From: Isoperla grammatica
Lineage: Eukaryota > Arthropoda > Insecta > Plecoptera > Perlodidae
Reading direction: 5' to 3'
DNA: 64,000 bases
Assembly: GCA_945910005.1 (NCBI GenBank)
Contig: OX246743.1
Coordinates: 13,932,587-13,996,586, forward strand
Shown piece by piece: positions 52,278-63,192 of the stretch. The first letter of the stretch is position 1, and each line of letters begins with the position of its first letter. The notes below the pieces were generated by a model. The model was not told the DNA's origin. It saw only the letters and a program-made list of their open reading frames with translations, and made no database searches. Both the position numbers and the translations under genes were made by a program.

Positions 52278-52505
52278 CTGTTTAGAAACAGTAGAACTGC
52301 AGTGACGTGTTTACATTTTCCAGATCCCGCTTTACACGAACACTTCGCACTAACTATATTTCTTGTTTCCAAACCAATTAGGACACGAATCTCGTGCGGT
52401 CGTCCATCCAGACACGAGGTTTGGAGGCACAGAGCTAAGACCTCGAGTGTAGTTTCTGTGCGCGACAATAAACCACATTCCATTAAGTGGTTCGCCTTCT
52501 AAACT
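52278..52505 (-). CDS. Exon with SWIM zinc finger
   Basis: The frame reads ECGLLSRTETTLEVLALCLQ, TSCLDGRPHEIRVLIGLETR and AKCSCKAGSGKCKHVTAVLL, and stops at an AACAG/GTGAGT donor at 52278. C-x-C-x6-C-x-H is the SWIM finger. The preceding ALCLQTS and PHEI motifs match the multidomain SWIM/YqaJ proteins abundant in invertebrate genomes. The exon has no internal stop. A family B retroposon starts about 20 bp upstream of it. I cannot find its partner exons nearby. The YqaJ fragment at 1.7-2.2 kb is the kind of domain that usually follows SWIM in such proteins. Confidence 0.65.
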
Positions 52506-52525
52506 TCACTTCCCTCAATAAATGG

Positions 52526-52846
52526 GCGTATGCCGGCGGAAGCTTATGCTTCTGGTAGGGCCACCCAAGCCGAACAGGTCGAGGAGGAGAAGTCAGACGA
52601 AGTGCAGTCCACACCCCAATCCCCTTTCCCCCCCACTGTCCCATTGAATATTTCTCCTCCCACTTGGCCCTGCCCTCCCTTGCTGGACTCCCGTATGACG
52701 ACTCACTCGACGTACAATGGATCTGATTCGGATGTGGCTTTATTCTTCATTATCATCTTTCTCATCTTCATTATCACCCGCTCATCGTCTCGATTAGCCA
52801 TCGTTGCATAAATATGAGACGTTAAGCCCCATTAATCAATCAATCC
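52526..52846 (+). mobile_element. Family B short retroposon, 5'-truncated
   Basis: It begins at GTATGCCGGCGGAAGC and continues through a complete body and tail. Confidence 0.9.
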
Positions 52847-52879
52847 GCACTAACGCAGCCATTTTGGAATCGACACTGG

Positions 52880-53178
52880 ACCCGTCTCGGCCCGGGATAG
52901 AAAAGGCCCAGAGTGACTCTGCTAGTCGTAAGAGGCGACGGAAGGAGACCCTGTCCCTTTTCCCCCCACTGTCCCACTGAATATTTGTCCTCCCACTTGG
53001 CCCGGCCCTCCCTTGCTGGACTCCCGTATGACGACGCACGCGACGTACAATGGATCTGATTCGGATGTGGCTTTATTCTTCATTATCATCTTTCTCATCT
53101 TCACTATCACCCGCTTATCGTCTCGATTAGCCATAGTTGCATAAATATGAGACGTTAAGCCCCATTAATCAATCAATC
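52880..53178 (+). mobile_element. Family A short retroposon
   Basis: It begins CCCGTCTCGGCCCGGGATAG. Complete, ending in AATC repeats. Confidence 0.9.
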
Positions 53179-53579
53179 ATCTTGAATCTCAAAACAGCGG
53201 TGAAATAAAAATTTAGTGGTGTACGAAAAGAAGATAAACTTACCAAAAACAAGTAGGCCCTTACGTGTAAATATCTTGAGACATGGAAATTATTTATTTT
53301 TTTACTTAATTTTAGTATGTATTGGTAGGCCCATTTAAACACCAACACCCGTGTGTAAGTCACTGAACCAGTTCAAATTCCGCGCAATGTTTACCATCGA
53401 GCGTCGAGACATACCTAAACTTCGATTGTTCGAATCTGTAACCTAACCTGCCCGAACCTGCTTCAGTTCCTGTGTTGTTTTGTGAACAGACAAGTCAGTG
53501 ACAGCTAGTTTGACATTCGAACTTTCAACGTGTTGTTTATAACTCGTAACGCTTGTGCATAGCTTATCTACTTTATATA

Positions 53580-53715
53580 ATGGGTCGCCCTCAGTACGTC
53601 CAAAAATATAGGAAAGAGTTGGAGTCAGACAAGGTCTTAAAAAAGTGGATACGTTAAGTGCCCGGCGAGGACAGCAAAGCCTACTGTAAGTACTGTCGCT
53701 TGGAATTACTTGCCA
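53580..53715 (+). pseudogene. BED/U1-type zinc-finger exon of a transposase-like protein
   Basis: From ATG: GRPQYVQKYRKELESDKVLK, a TAA stop after KKWIR, then VPGEDSKAYCKYCRLELLAK. W-(hydrophobic)-x(3)-D/S-K-A-YC-x-x-C is the start of zinc fingers common at the N-terminus of hAT-like and related proteins. The His half is not seen. One of the few plus-strand coding remnants. Confidence 0.5.
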
Positions 53716-54426
53716 AAAAAGTGATTTGATTAAACACAACTTATTTTCTTTATTTGTTTGCCTTTTATTCCTAGTATTTTGCAATATATTTTGTATTCTG
53801 TAATTTCTTTACACTAGTTTCATAAAGCTAGCGGTACAGTCTTTGAATCTGGCGGTATTTTATGGTGCTACTAGCGGCCGTGGGGCTGGGAGTATTGGCA
53901 ACACTGTCGCTGAGGAAGGTTGTGTCACCTTCCCCTCTTCCGCCCTTCGGCTCTGCTGGGCACTGAGTCGGGCTCTTATGTGCATGTTGCCAAATGTACT
54001 CCCATGTCCATGAGCTGCCACCGCTCCCTCCCCGCGATTGCGCTGAACAAAGCCCTGATATTATACATGTGGTCATTTTCTGTCGCGCAACACTCGATAG
54101 TGCACAAACACAGATAGCATATTGTTGGAGCACATGTCTATGAATTACATCTTTATGATTGTAGGCCTACGCACAGCTGGTGTGTTCCACACAACGATAT
54201 CGTGCTGGCCGTAAGTCGGTCTGTTTACTTCTCATCTATTTATATTTCAAATTCGTTTACCCAAAACAAATGCAAGCATCTGTTATCCGGCAATGCAGTT
54301 TGTTATGCAATAAACATCCCCATGTGACATTGAAAATAGGCCTAAATGCGGAAATGTGTTATAAGTATCCTCAACAGATATTGATTAGGCGAGCGAAGCG
54401 AGCGTTTCCATTAAACTCTTATGGCA
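53716..54426. other. No gene recognised
   Basis: Minus frame 53828-54133 is open but not recognised. Confidence 0.35.
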
Positions 54427-54806
54427 CTGCCCAGGGACTGCCACCTTATCGTGGTGGGCAGGTTTGCGTGCTTTGTTGATCCCGAGAGCTATGCCGGCGG
54501 AAGCTTATGCTTCTGGTAGGGCCACCCATGCCGGACTGGTCGAGGAGGAGAAGTCAGACGAAGTGCAGTCCACACCCCAATCCCCTTTCCCCCCCACTGT
54601 CCCATTGAATATTTCTCCTCCCACTTGGCCCTGCCCTCCCTTGCTGGACTCCCGTATGACAACTCACGTGACGTACAATGGATCTGATTCGGATGTGGCT
54701 TTATTCTTCATTATCATCTTTCTCATCTTCATTATCACCCGCTCATCGTCTCGATTAGCCATCGTTGCATAAATATGAGACGTTAAGCCCCATTAATTAA
54801 TTAATT
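54427..54806 (+). mobile_element. Family B short retroposon
   Basis: Complete head B (first base of P1 changed), body and tail ending in ATTA repeats instead of AATC. Confidence 0.9.
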
Positions 54807-54906
54807 ATTTGGCACTCCTGTTTTGTTTACGGTGGTACAAACACAATAAAGTGTATGTTGGGGAATACAAAAAGATCGCAAGATGATATTTCGAAGCAAG
54901 TAGGGC

Positions 54907-55020
54907 CCGTCTGGGCCTGGGGAAGAATAGGCCTTGAGTGACTCTGCTAGTCGCAAGAGGCGACTAAAGGAGACCCTGTCCCTTCCCTCCCACTGTCCCA
55001 CTGAATATTTCTCCTCCCAC
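54907..55020 (+). mobile_element. Family A head and partial body, no tail
   Basis: The match ends abruptly at TTTCTCCTCCCAC. The next bases are unrelated. Confidence 0.85.
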
Positions 55021-55149
55021 TGTGCCATCGGAATCTTCATTAAAATAAAGAGGCCCCAAGGAATCATTACTTGTTACATCTGTGAACAGGTGAAAATAAT
55101 AGGTTAAACAAATAACAAACGGGGATAGCAAATTGATATTAACATGCAT

Positions 55150-55172
55150 TCGTCGTCGTCGTCGTCGTCGTA
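55150..55172. repeat. (CGT)n triplet run
   Basis: Seven CGT-type triplets. Confidence 0.95.
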
Positions 55173-55487
55173 TTTCATGAATTTTTGTGATTTTACTAAT
55201 CAAGTGCAAAAAAAAAGAACAGTTTACCAAAATTTATGAAATAAATACCTACAGGATATATCTGACAAAAATGTTAGTGTAAATAAGAATGTAGACCTTA
55301 TATTCCTAAATAACTAAAAATTGTATTGGCCTTTATTTCTTATAATAATCGTCTAAAAGTTTGTCAACTTTGACTGTGGTATTAAAGCATCTGGAGGGTT
55401 GTGTTCCTACAACACAATATGTCAAACCTAAATATGCTGTGAGCTTAGCCTACACATTCTTACAAATACGTATTCCCATACACTTAC

Positions 55488-55743
55488 CCAAACCATCATT
55501 ATCAAAAGGGCTTGGCATTCCTTCGGTTGACAGTAATATCATTTCTTTGATTTTCTCATAAAGAGTGTTCGCGGACTCGACATATGGCCCCCCTCCAGTT
55601 GCCAGATACAGCTGTCTGGCTTTTACCGCATCTTTGCGGGCATACTTCTTTAGAGAGTCGAACTTGTGGCGTAACTGTTCCCCCGTCCTGGGGCTAGTTA
55701 CGCCACTGTTAATTTTCTGTGCAATTTTCTCCCATGCTAGGTT
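55488..55743 (-). CDS. Myb/SANT-like DNA-binding domain exon (NAIF1/FSBP-type)
   Basis: After a long T run and TAG acceptor at 55744-55745 the frame encodes NLAWEKIAQKINSGVTSPRT, EQLRHKFDSLKKYARKDAVK and ARQLYLATGGGP, then YEKIKEMILLSTEGMP. It ends at a GG/GTAAGTG donor. AWEKI-x-x-x-(F/I)N, R-T-x-x-QL-x-x-K-x-x-x-LK and TGGGP are the core of the Myb/SANT-like domain of NAIF1-type and Harbinger-accessory proteins. No internal stop. The first helix should be on an upstream exon, perhaps beyond the SINE at 56.2 kb; I could not find it. Confidence 0.7.
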
Positions 55744-56152
55744 CTAAAAAAAAAAAAAAACTAATGTTTGTGAAGTTGTTTATTGTAGTAGACCTGGTCT
55801 AGTGCATTGTTGTCATGGACAACAATCGCACACCAATACTAAAATCAATTTTGATGCGATTGACGATGCAATGGTTTTGTGATGGCCTATCTCAAGCCCT
55901 ACCCAACCTAGACCTACTTCAAACCCAAAGCGAATATAGAACAATCTGGATGTAGGTCTATCACATTAGAAGGCCCTAGGCTAGTGACTGTGGCTAGGCC
56001 TAGACCTAGGATTAGTCCTAGGTCTACTGTCGCTTACTGTCAGCCAAGTGGTTATTAATTGTTGACTACTCATTGCATATATTTAAGAATAGTCTACACT
56101 TACCTTCTCTTGTTAAGTTATAGCATCTGTGTTCTTATTTTCTACGATTGCT

Positions 56153-56535
56153 CCTGCCCAGGGACTGCTACCTTATCGTGGTGGGCAGGTTTGCGTGCTT
56201 TGTTGATCCCGAGAGCTATGCCGGCGGAAGCGTATGCTTCTGGTAGGGCCACCCAAGCCAGACTGGTCGAGGAGGAGAAGTCAGACGAAGTGCAGTCCAC
56301 ACCCCAATCCCCTTTCCCCCCCCACTGTCCCATTGAATATTTCTCATCCCACTTGGCCCTGCCCTCCCTTGCTCGACTCCCGTATTTCGACTCACGCGAC
56401 GTACAATGGATCTGATTCGGATGTGGCTTTATTCTTCATTATCATCTTTCTCATCTTCATTATCACCCGCTCATCGTCTCATTTAGCCATCGTTGCATAA
56501 ATATGAGACGTTAAGCCCCATTAATCAATCAATCA
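56153..56535 (+). mobile_element. Family B short retroposon
   Basis: Complete head B, body and tail with AATC repeats. Confidence 0.92.
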
Positions 56536-57149
56536 TGCGCCCATAAGTTCTTGCTTTGGGGATTCCACACGGTTTGTGTGAAGCAACCGTAACAGTATCA
56601 TAGTAGCCATGGTAACCCCGATAGTAGCAAGCAATATCCCCAAATTCCTACAATTGTGTTGCCATTTTATGAAAATAAATCCCTAGATGCAACTTATCCT
56701 TGGGACGGCCATCCTTCGCCTAACTTTTGATTGAACAACGCAACACGAACTTCATCCTTTTGATGGGCCACTCGGGGGATTCGGATCTTAGACTTTTATA
56801 CCGAGATTGTACAACTGGCCCTTAGAATACCGTCAACCGATAGATGAATACCCATATTCCATAGATATCGTGGATATAACTTTTATAACTGAAAATCGTA
56901 TTATTATGGTTCCATAGTTTAAAATGTCCACCTTCCTGCTCCTTCATTGTGAGCACCAGGTTCGAGACGGGCTATGAGGTCATTCATTCATAAACAGCTT
57001 ATTGTATGAATGAATTTATCAACGATCTTTGGAATTTACAACTATCTCGCTCCTTAATACATCGCTTCATTGTTGTCAAAGTCATCAGATGTTTTTTGCT
57101 ATAACCACATATTATATTACTTTTTTTTTAAGTTATTTTTTAATTGGCC
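56536..57149. other. No gene recognised
   Basis: No frame or repeat assigned. Confidence 0.4.
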
Positions 57150-57560
57150 CCATACAGCATTTTATGCCATTAAACAGTGACCAGTGTAACAACGGATGAT
57201 TAACAACGATGCATGATGATGTTAAAGAGTAGAGGGGAAACCCGGTACCGGCACATAGCCTACTCCTGTCGAAAAGTGCCAAAGGGACCACCAGCTGTAC
57301 GTCCCATCCGAAAGGACGGTGTAACGTTGACCAGTCAGGTTCCTCCACTAACCTGGACATCCGAGCAGTTGACGAGAAGAACGAAGCTGTTACACAAGCT
57401 TTCGAACCCTCCAATCTGCTCTAACCAACGGTAATTAGTGTTTCAGAAAAGAATGGTCACCTATCCACCTCCTGATCTAGCCCGAGGTTGCTTAACTTCG
57501 GTGTTCGTATGGAAACCGGCTAAGCGACTGCGGCTAAACCGTTGGCATATTATATTGTTG
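57150..57560 (-). mobile_element. 5S rRNA-derived SINE (SINE3-like)
   Basis: The minus strand begins GCCAACGGTTTAGCC, then ACACCGAAGTTAAGCAACCT, CGGGC and GGTGGATAGGTGACC. These follow the order and spacing of 5S rRNA (start of helix I, box A region AAGTTAAGCAACC, box C GGATGGGTGACC). The 3' half of 5S is lost and unrelated sequence continues to about 57150. Internal box A and C remnants fit RNA polymerase III transcription. A plain 5S pseudogene is the alternative. Confidence 0.6.
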
Positions 57561-58889
57561 GTTGGTATATTATACTAATATATCCTTTTTAACGGAGCGG
57601 CAAGCGAGTCCTACGACGCTTATTTAAGGTTTGACCCATACACCTTGTACAACAAGACGAAACCTATTAAATATGATAGTAGGCATTATTTACTAATTTT
57701 GATTCGACATTGTAGTTTCAGAATTCGTGTAGAACCATGTTTTTTCATCCCTTAAGCTACCAAAAGGGAGGATGCAATGTCTTTAATAAAATACATGATA
57801 ACACAACTAAAAAATAACGTAAAAAATAACACAAAAATTGTAATTGCGTAGAATTTGTTCTTCGATAGAATGGCTAGTCCAAAATTACTCCGCACTTGAA
57901 TATGCGAAGGGTAGAAACCCCTTTGCCGAAACAAACAAGATTTTTGAGATTCCAGGCCATTTATACATTGCCATATCTATGATACTAATCAATACATTGG
58001 TATGCGTTTTTCCACAAAACATCATGTGGGTGTCAGGCCGGATGTGGAGTTTAGTTTGTGAAAATAAAGCAAATAGATTCTGAGTAAACTATTTGTTTAT
58101 GCAACCGTGTAACATAATCTACCTGCCTGGCCCAGCGGCCCGCGAGCGTCCCCGGCTAACTGCGACACACGTTCGCCGGCCTAGCAGGGATCGCGCAATG
58201 CGTTTCTGCATGTCTGGTTCGCAACCATTCTTCTGAGATTTTGCATTTATTTCACTATCAGCATGTGTACTAATTCCAAATTTATCCTATTACTACTTTA
58301 ACTTAATGTTTATTGACTAGGCCTATTCAATATTGACTGGTAGCCCGATTTCTGATTTAATACTAGATACGGGCTACGCCGCAAATTAACTTTACCCAGA
58401 TGAACTTCTTCCACAGTACAAATACTTTCACTAGTATCATCTGCTTGCGTATCATAAAAGTGTGAACCACCTCAAGTAGGCATACTTATAACAATAATAA
58501 TATCAATAAAGATAATTCTCGTAATTAAATACATCTTGTTTGTTTTGTTTTAAATCTGGCAACAAGTAGTTTGGACCTAAATATAGACACGCCAAGTCCA
58601 TTTCTATTAAGAATTTCTAGTCCATTCTCTTACTAGAAACATACTCATACATACATGTGCATTAACTAATATACGGCATGAAAATAGTTTAGGCGTGATT
58701 TTCTATTTTTAGTATATTTTTTAGGCTACTCTGAACTGAAACTTCGATTTACCATGGCTTTCAGGTTATTCATTTACATTAATATTAGTGTAATGCAAAA
58801 TGGCAAGCTCATCCAGTGGCGAAGGGAATATTTCCCCGCTTAATCCAGGATTGTGCATAATTAGTAATAAATCTTTATTAGTGAAGCAG
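57561..58889. other. No gene recognised
   Basis: A plus frame at 57844-58083 is open but unassigned. A G+C-rich patch at 58125-58200 could be a decayed tRNA-like retroposon. Confidence 0.3.
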
Positions 58890-59705
58890 CATAAAACAAT
58901 CTCATAAAACAATTGAGGGACTTGAGGTCGATGCTTTGTTGAAACAAACAACGTAGTGCAACAATTTGAAAACAACTGTCTTAAAGTAAATTCGAGTATG
59001 GTCTTCAACCCAGGTAACAAACACAGAAGGGAAGTTGACATATTTATACGAGAACAAGAGTTAGAGCAGGTAAGGGTAGCAACAGTTTTGGTGTTATAAA
59101 TTGATAAAACCTGATATGGGATGACCGCGTATAATTCATTGCTAAGATCATTTCCGGTATATTTTTTAATAAAACAACTGAACAATACTACAATATGAGT
59201 CATATTGTAGTATTGTTTCAGTGACCATACTAAAATCTGCATGCCATGCACTTATCTAATCATATAAATTATGGCATAGTAATTTAGGCTACAAAAGAGG
59301 GCAATACAGTATATAATATTAAACCTTAAACCAATGCAAACATGTAAAGAACATTTTAACTAACTAAAAATTCTTACTATCCCTTCCAAGTACATTTATG
59401 CTATACCATAATGTATGTGCGTGAACCATGATGCTGTCCCATGATGCTTTTCTGAAAAACTCGATACCCATCAGCACAATACACGGAACAGGGCCAACCT
59501 ACACATGACAGAAACTAAGTTGAAGATTACTGACGAAGCCCCTGCCCATGCAGGGAAGATACTGTTCAACTACTTACCCAATGAAATAAAAAGTGTTACA
59601 AACGTGAACATGTTTCAAAGAAAATTGAGGAATCACCTAATAGAAAAGTGTTTCTACAGTGCCGATAGCTTCAAGAAAAAACTTCAGGACACTAAGACGT
59701 AACTA
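58890..59705 (+). pseudogene. LINE reverse transcriptase 3' end, decayed
   Basis: The plus strand reads VFNPGNKHRREVDIFIREQE and LEQVRVATVL with stops, a thumb-region pattern (I-x-x-Q-E-LEQV before the FLG block). Further on come TRNRANLHMTETKLKITDEA, PAHAGKILFNYLPNEIKS and RKLRNHLIEKCFYSADSF, the C-terminal end of such LINEs. Several stops and one large gap are present. It is probably a CR1/jockey-like element. Confidence 0.6.
59181..59217. repeat. Perfect 18-bp inverted repeat
   Basis: AACAATACTACAATATGA and its exact complement are separated by one base. Confidence 0.97.
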
Positions 59706-61689
59706 TCTTTGTTTGTAATCTTTAGTTTCATTAGACAATACATTCTTTAACATTATAGGCTAATAGGTATAAGAAAACGACTGTACATATCTAAGCTTGC
59801 ACAATTGTTAGCTCTTAACTGCAATCATGTACAAGTGTACATCCATTTCAAAAATACGGATTTTCCACAAAATTGCCTACCGCACAATTGTGGAATACCT
59901 TTTTACAGTTATGTCCTACTCTGGGCAGCCCCCCGAAATATATTTCTGGGTACGTCACTGGATAAAAAAAATAAATCTGAATGTATTATACACACTTTTT
60001 ATTTAGGCTCCGTTATAGAGGGTTTAAACAAGTCTGAGAAGTCAGATACGTTTTGGAACTCATTACGTTAGCGATTTTTTCAACAATTTCGATTCCAGGC
60101 GAATGTTGACCTCTATTTTACACACGTTAATAGGATGATCTTTTGGAAGTAAAGAAAAGAGCCATATTATGCCAACTGACTTTAAGTTTATTTTCTTTGT
60201 GTGTATAATATTCAGTTTCCTTTAGTTAAACAAGTATTTTTTGTGAACCTAAATCTCATTAAAATAGTTTAAACACCCTAAGAATCAATTTTTCTCAGGA
60301 CTATGTCCGTACCCGCATAAGCTGGGGGGCAACCCCCCAACACCCCCATTGATTAATTTAACGTAGAAAGGGCGTCAAACTTCACTTTGGTACAGATACT
60401 GGCCAGATAGACCTACTCTAGAACCGGCCTTGGCGTATTAGTTATATACATTTTTTGTAGATGAAATTAACATTAATACATTGCATACTTATATACTGAA
60501 ACAAACTCACGAGCATTTTAGAAATAATCACTACAGTCTGTCAGCACAAAATATGATAACACATTGGACAACCCTGGCTAAAATACGAATCTTCTATTTC
60601 ATAATAAACTATTCCGTTCACAACTTAAAATACGATAGAAAAATATGAGCGTATAAGTTTTCATAAATGTGGTCAATTTGTGGCATTTTATTAAAAATCC
60701 TTATATTTGTCCACCCCTAACAAGAAAAATAATTTTAAGACAATTATAAGAGCTGTACTTTTGTTTTATCTCTATCCTGAGTTTCTGAGTAATAAACTGG
60801 TTCTACAAGAAAACTGTAGTGGATTTCTTAGTTCAAACCGTTGGGGGAATTCTGTTGCGCGCGCCTCTAACTGCCCACGCATTGTTCCACATAACAGTTA
60901 ATAACTTCCAATCCATTCATAACAAACCGTTTTAAGAAACTAGTGTATGTTCCCCTTTATATTCCGCAATTAAAATCTATGCAGTGTGCTTAACAAAATA
61001 TTAGTGGTTTAGATGTGAGAGGCGGCTGAATTTTAGGCGCTTTTCGAAAAAAGTACGAAATGTTACAACAATGGTTCATTCAACAATGAAGTTTTATAAA
61101 AAATCCTATTGCAATAAAAGGCATAGCCGGCAATGTACTGGAGTTTGTTTCAAGTCTTTATGACTTTTGTGTCAACGCCTAGAGCGTCTCAAGTTAGTCA
61201 ATGTGTAAACGACGCCCGGCGTCGGTCCAGGCGTCGAAAAACATAGTTCTACACGCGTCCGCTAACTACAACGTCGTTTATATATTAGGTAACTGACCAT
61301 TGCAACTTTTCCAAATGGTTTTGTGTTGTTGTACAAAGTGTATGGGTCTAATGAGAAATAGGCCACCAAACCGCTCCAGTATTTATAATGTTATTATTGA
61401 ACATCGGGGAATTAATTACTGTTCAAAAGGAATTTTTGAGTAGTTAAGAAACAAATTTGATTAAAAATAATAATGAGTGAAATTATCTGCATAAAAGTGA
61501 TGGGTATGATTGGTCGATTGCGGTCGATCGTTCATCATTCCCCCTTTTCCCCGCCCTACTTTGTGTGCAAGTTTCAAGGTTATTTTTTTGAATGCAATCT
61601 ATTCCAAAACACTCAAAATATAATGTGATTATATGTAGAAAATGCTATTAAACATTATGGTACTGTTAAAAAACACCCGGAAATGTTCT
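59706..61689. other. No gene recognised
   Basis: Short frames only (for example 59805-60071 and 60707-60901). No repeat family assigned. Confidence 0.4.
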
Positions 61690-61890
61690 ACTGCCACCGA
61701 AAAAGGTCGGCTCAGCAATAACACGCGAGCGTCTCATTCGGGAGGTCGCCGGTTTGAATCCGGCTACCGGCAAACCCGACTGAAGGGTTTTCTCAGTCAT
61801 AAAAGTGTATGATGGGTTAGAGTTTTTACTAACAGCCCTCCGACATTTCTTCCCAACTATTCAACACCCCTAATATACCTAGCTACAACT
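61690..61890 (+). mobile_element. tRNA-derived SINE
   Basis: GGCTCAGCAATAACACGCGA, GCGTCTCATTCGGGAGG, then GCCGGTTTGAATCCGGCTAC. GGTTTGAATCC is a near-perfect polymerase III B box in a T-arm-like stem, and GGCTCAG is an A-box-like D-arm remnant. The tRNA body is degenerate and is followed by an unrelated 3' region, as in SINEs. Confidence 0.65.
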
Positions 61891-61897
61891 GAAAAGA

Positions 61898-61981
61898 AGC
61901 ACATTTGTGCACCCTATAGCACGTATTCCTATGAAATATGTAATATATAATTTTTTCCAATTTCACGAACATTATATAAAA
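61898..61981. repeat. 84-bp direct repeat, copy 1
   Basis: Identical to 62533-62616 by eye. It contains CACATTTGTGCACCCTATAG. Confidence 0.95.
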
Positions 61982-62112
61982 ATATTATTAGAGTAATATA
62001 ATAATTAAACATCTTTAATAAAATAATCATATTATCCATAAATGTTGCCTGTATCGATTATGTTATGGTCTCTGGAATACAATGATTTTTATTAGCAAGG
62101 CAAACGACTTTT

Positions 62113-62346
62113 CCTGCCCAGGGACTGCTACCTTATCGTGGTGGGCAGGTTTGCGTGCTTTGTTGATCCCGAGAGCTATGCCGGCGGAAGCGTATGCTTC
62201 TGGTAGGGCCACCCTAGCCGGACTGATCGAGGAGGAGAATTCAGACGAAGTGCAGTCCACACCCCAATCCCCTTTACTCCCACTCATCGTCTTGATTAGC
62301 CAAGCTTCAAAAATATAAGACGTTAAGCCCAAATATCAATCAATCT
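62113..62346 (+). mobile_element. Family B short retroposon, short body
   Basis: Complete head B, then a brief body (CCCCTTTACTCCCACTCATC) and variant tail. Flanks AACGACTTT and AACGTCTTT may be its target duplication. Confidence 0.88.
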
Positions 62347-62389
62347 CAACGTCTTTGAGACGCGAAAATGATTACATCGAAAAACTCAC

Positions 62390-63142
62390 CGTAAACAGGA
62401 ATGGCCAATCTCTACGGATGTCTCGCAGCAAACTCTGGCAGTTAACAGAGTGACGTTGCAAAGGATAAGTATTTCGCATATATTCAAGCACCTGGCCCTC
62501 GTCCCGCTGTTCCTCTTCAAACTCATCTTTCAAGCACATTTGTGCACCCTATAGCACGTATTCCTATGAAATATGTAATATATAATTTTTTCCAATTTCA
62601 CGAACATTATATAAAAGCGGCAGTCACCGAGTGCAACCAAGTCTCAACACTTGGCATACACTTTACGGTTCTATACCGATCTTTTCTTTTAGTTGCTGGT
62701 TGTTTCAATTGTGTGTGTAGCTAAACTCTTTTTTTCTTACGTGGTCAAGTCTCCACTTTATTTGACGATCCATTGGCATGTGGCCTTCGCCAATAGAATC
62801 CCCGGAGCTCCACCTGTCTCCAAATGTCAGGGGGTACTTCGAGCAAATGCCCATGGCTATTTTTATGGTGTCTCTCATTGATGGATATTCTTCAATATCC
62901 ATCATATCTGCCACAACAATCCTGACTATCTCCGTTCTGTCAGAGGGATCGGCAAACTTACCCTCCCTTGCTGCCCGCATAACATGTGGAGAAAAAATTT
63001 TCCATGGCATTTTATAAAAGAAAAGGCTCTTGGGTTCTGCGTAACGGGATGTTGGTGTTTCTGGAATTGTTGAATTTGCGGTCGGTGTTGCGCTGGCCAG
63101 GGTGGCCGGTAACGGTGAAGATGTGACTCCTTCAAGGGGAGC
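62390..63142 (-). CDS. Two exons of an unnamed animal gene family
   Basis: Exon 63142-62741 (acceptor CATTTAAG; donor CAC/GTAAGA) encodes PKSLFFYKMPWKIFSPHVMR, DRTEIVRIVVADMMDIEEYP, GICSKYPLTFGDRW and a basic end. Exon about 62530-62390 (donor ACG/GTGAGT) encodes KDEFEEEQRDEGQVLEYMRN, TYPLQRHSVNCQSLLRDIRR and DWPFLF. The R-x-E-(M/I)-VR-(I/V)-(I/V) block, KYP-x-x-F-x-D, and the later R-x-x-(I/V)-N then WP-(F/Y)-LF series recur in uncharacterised proteins of fish and marine invertebrates. No stops interrupt either exon. The 84-bp repeat touches the acceptor side of the second exon. The tail at 17 kb belongs to the same type. Function unknown. Confidence 0.5.
62533..62616. repeat. 84-bp direct repeat, copy 2
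   Basis: Identical to 61898-61981. It lies in the presumed intron between the two exons. Confidence 0.95.
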
Positions 63143-63192
63143 TTAAATGGAAATGGAAAATCGTACAAGCCCAAAGTGTTAAAACAGATCAT

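Noticed and set aside
61740..61800. Functional tRNA gene
   Set aside because: The B box and T arm are good, but the acceptor and anticodon stems do not pair. It fits a SINE head.
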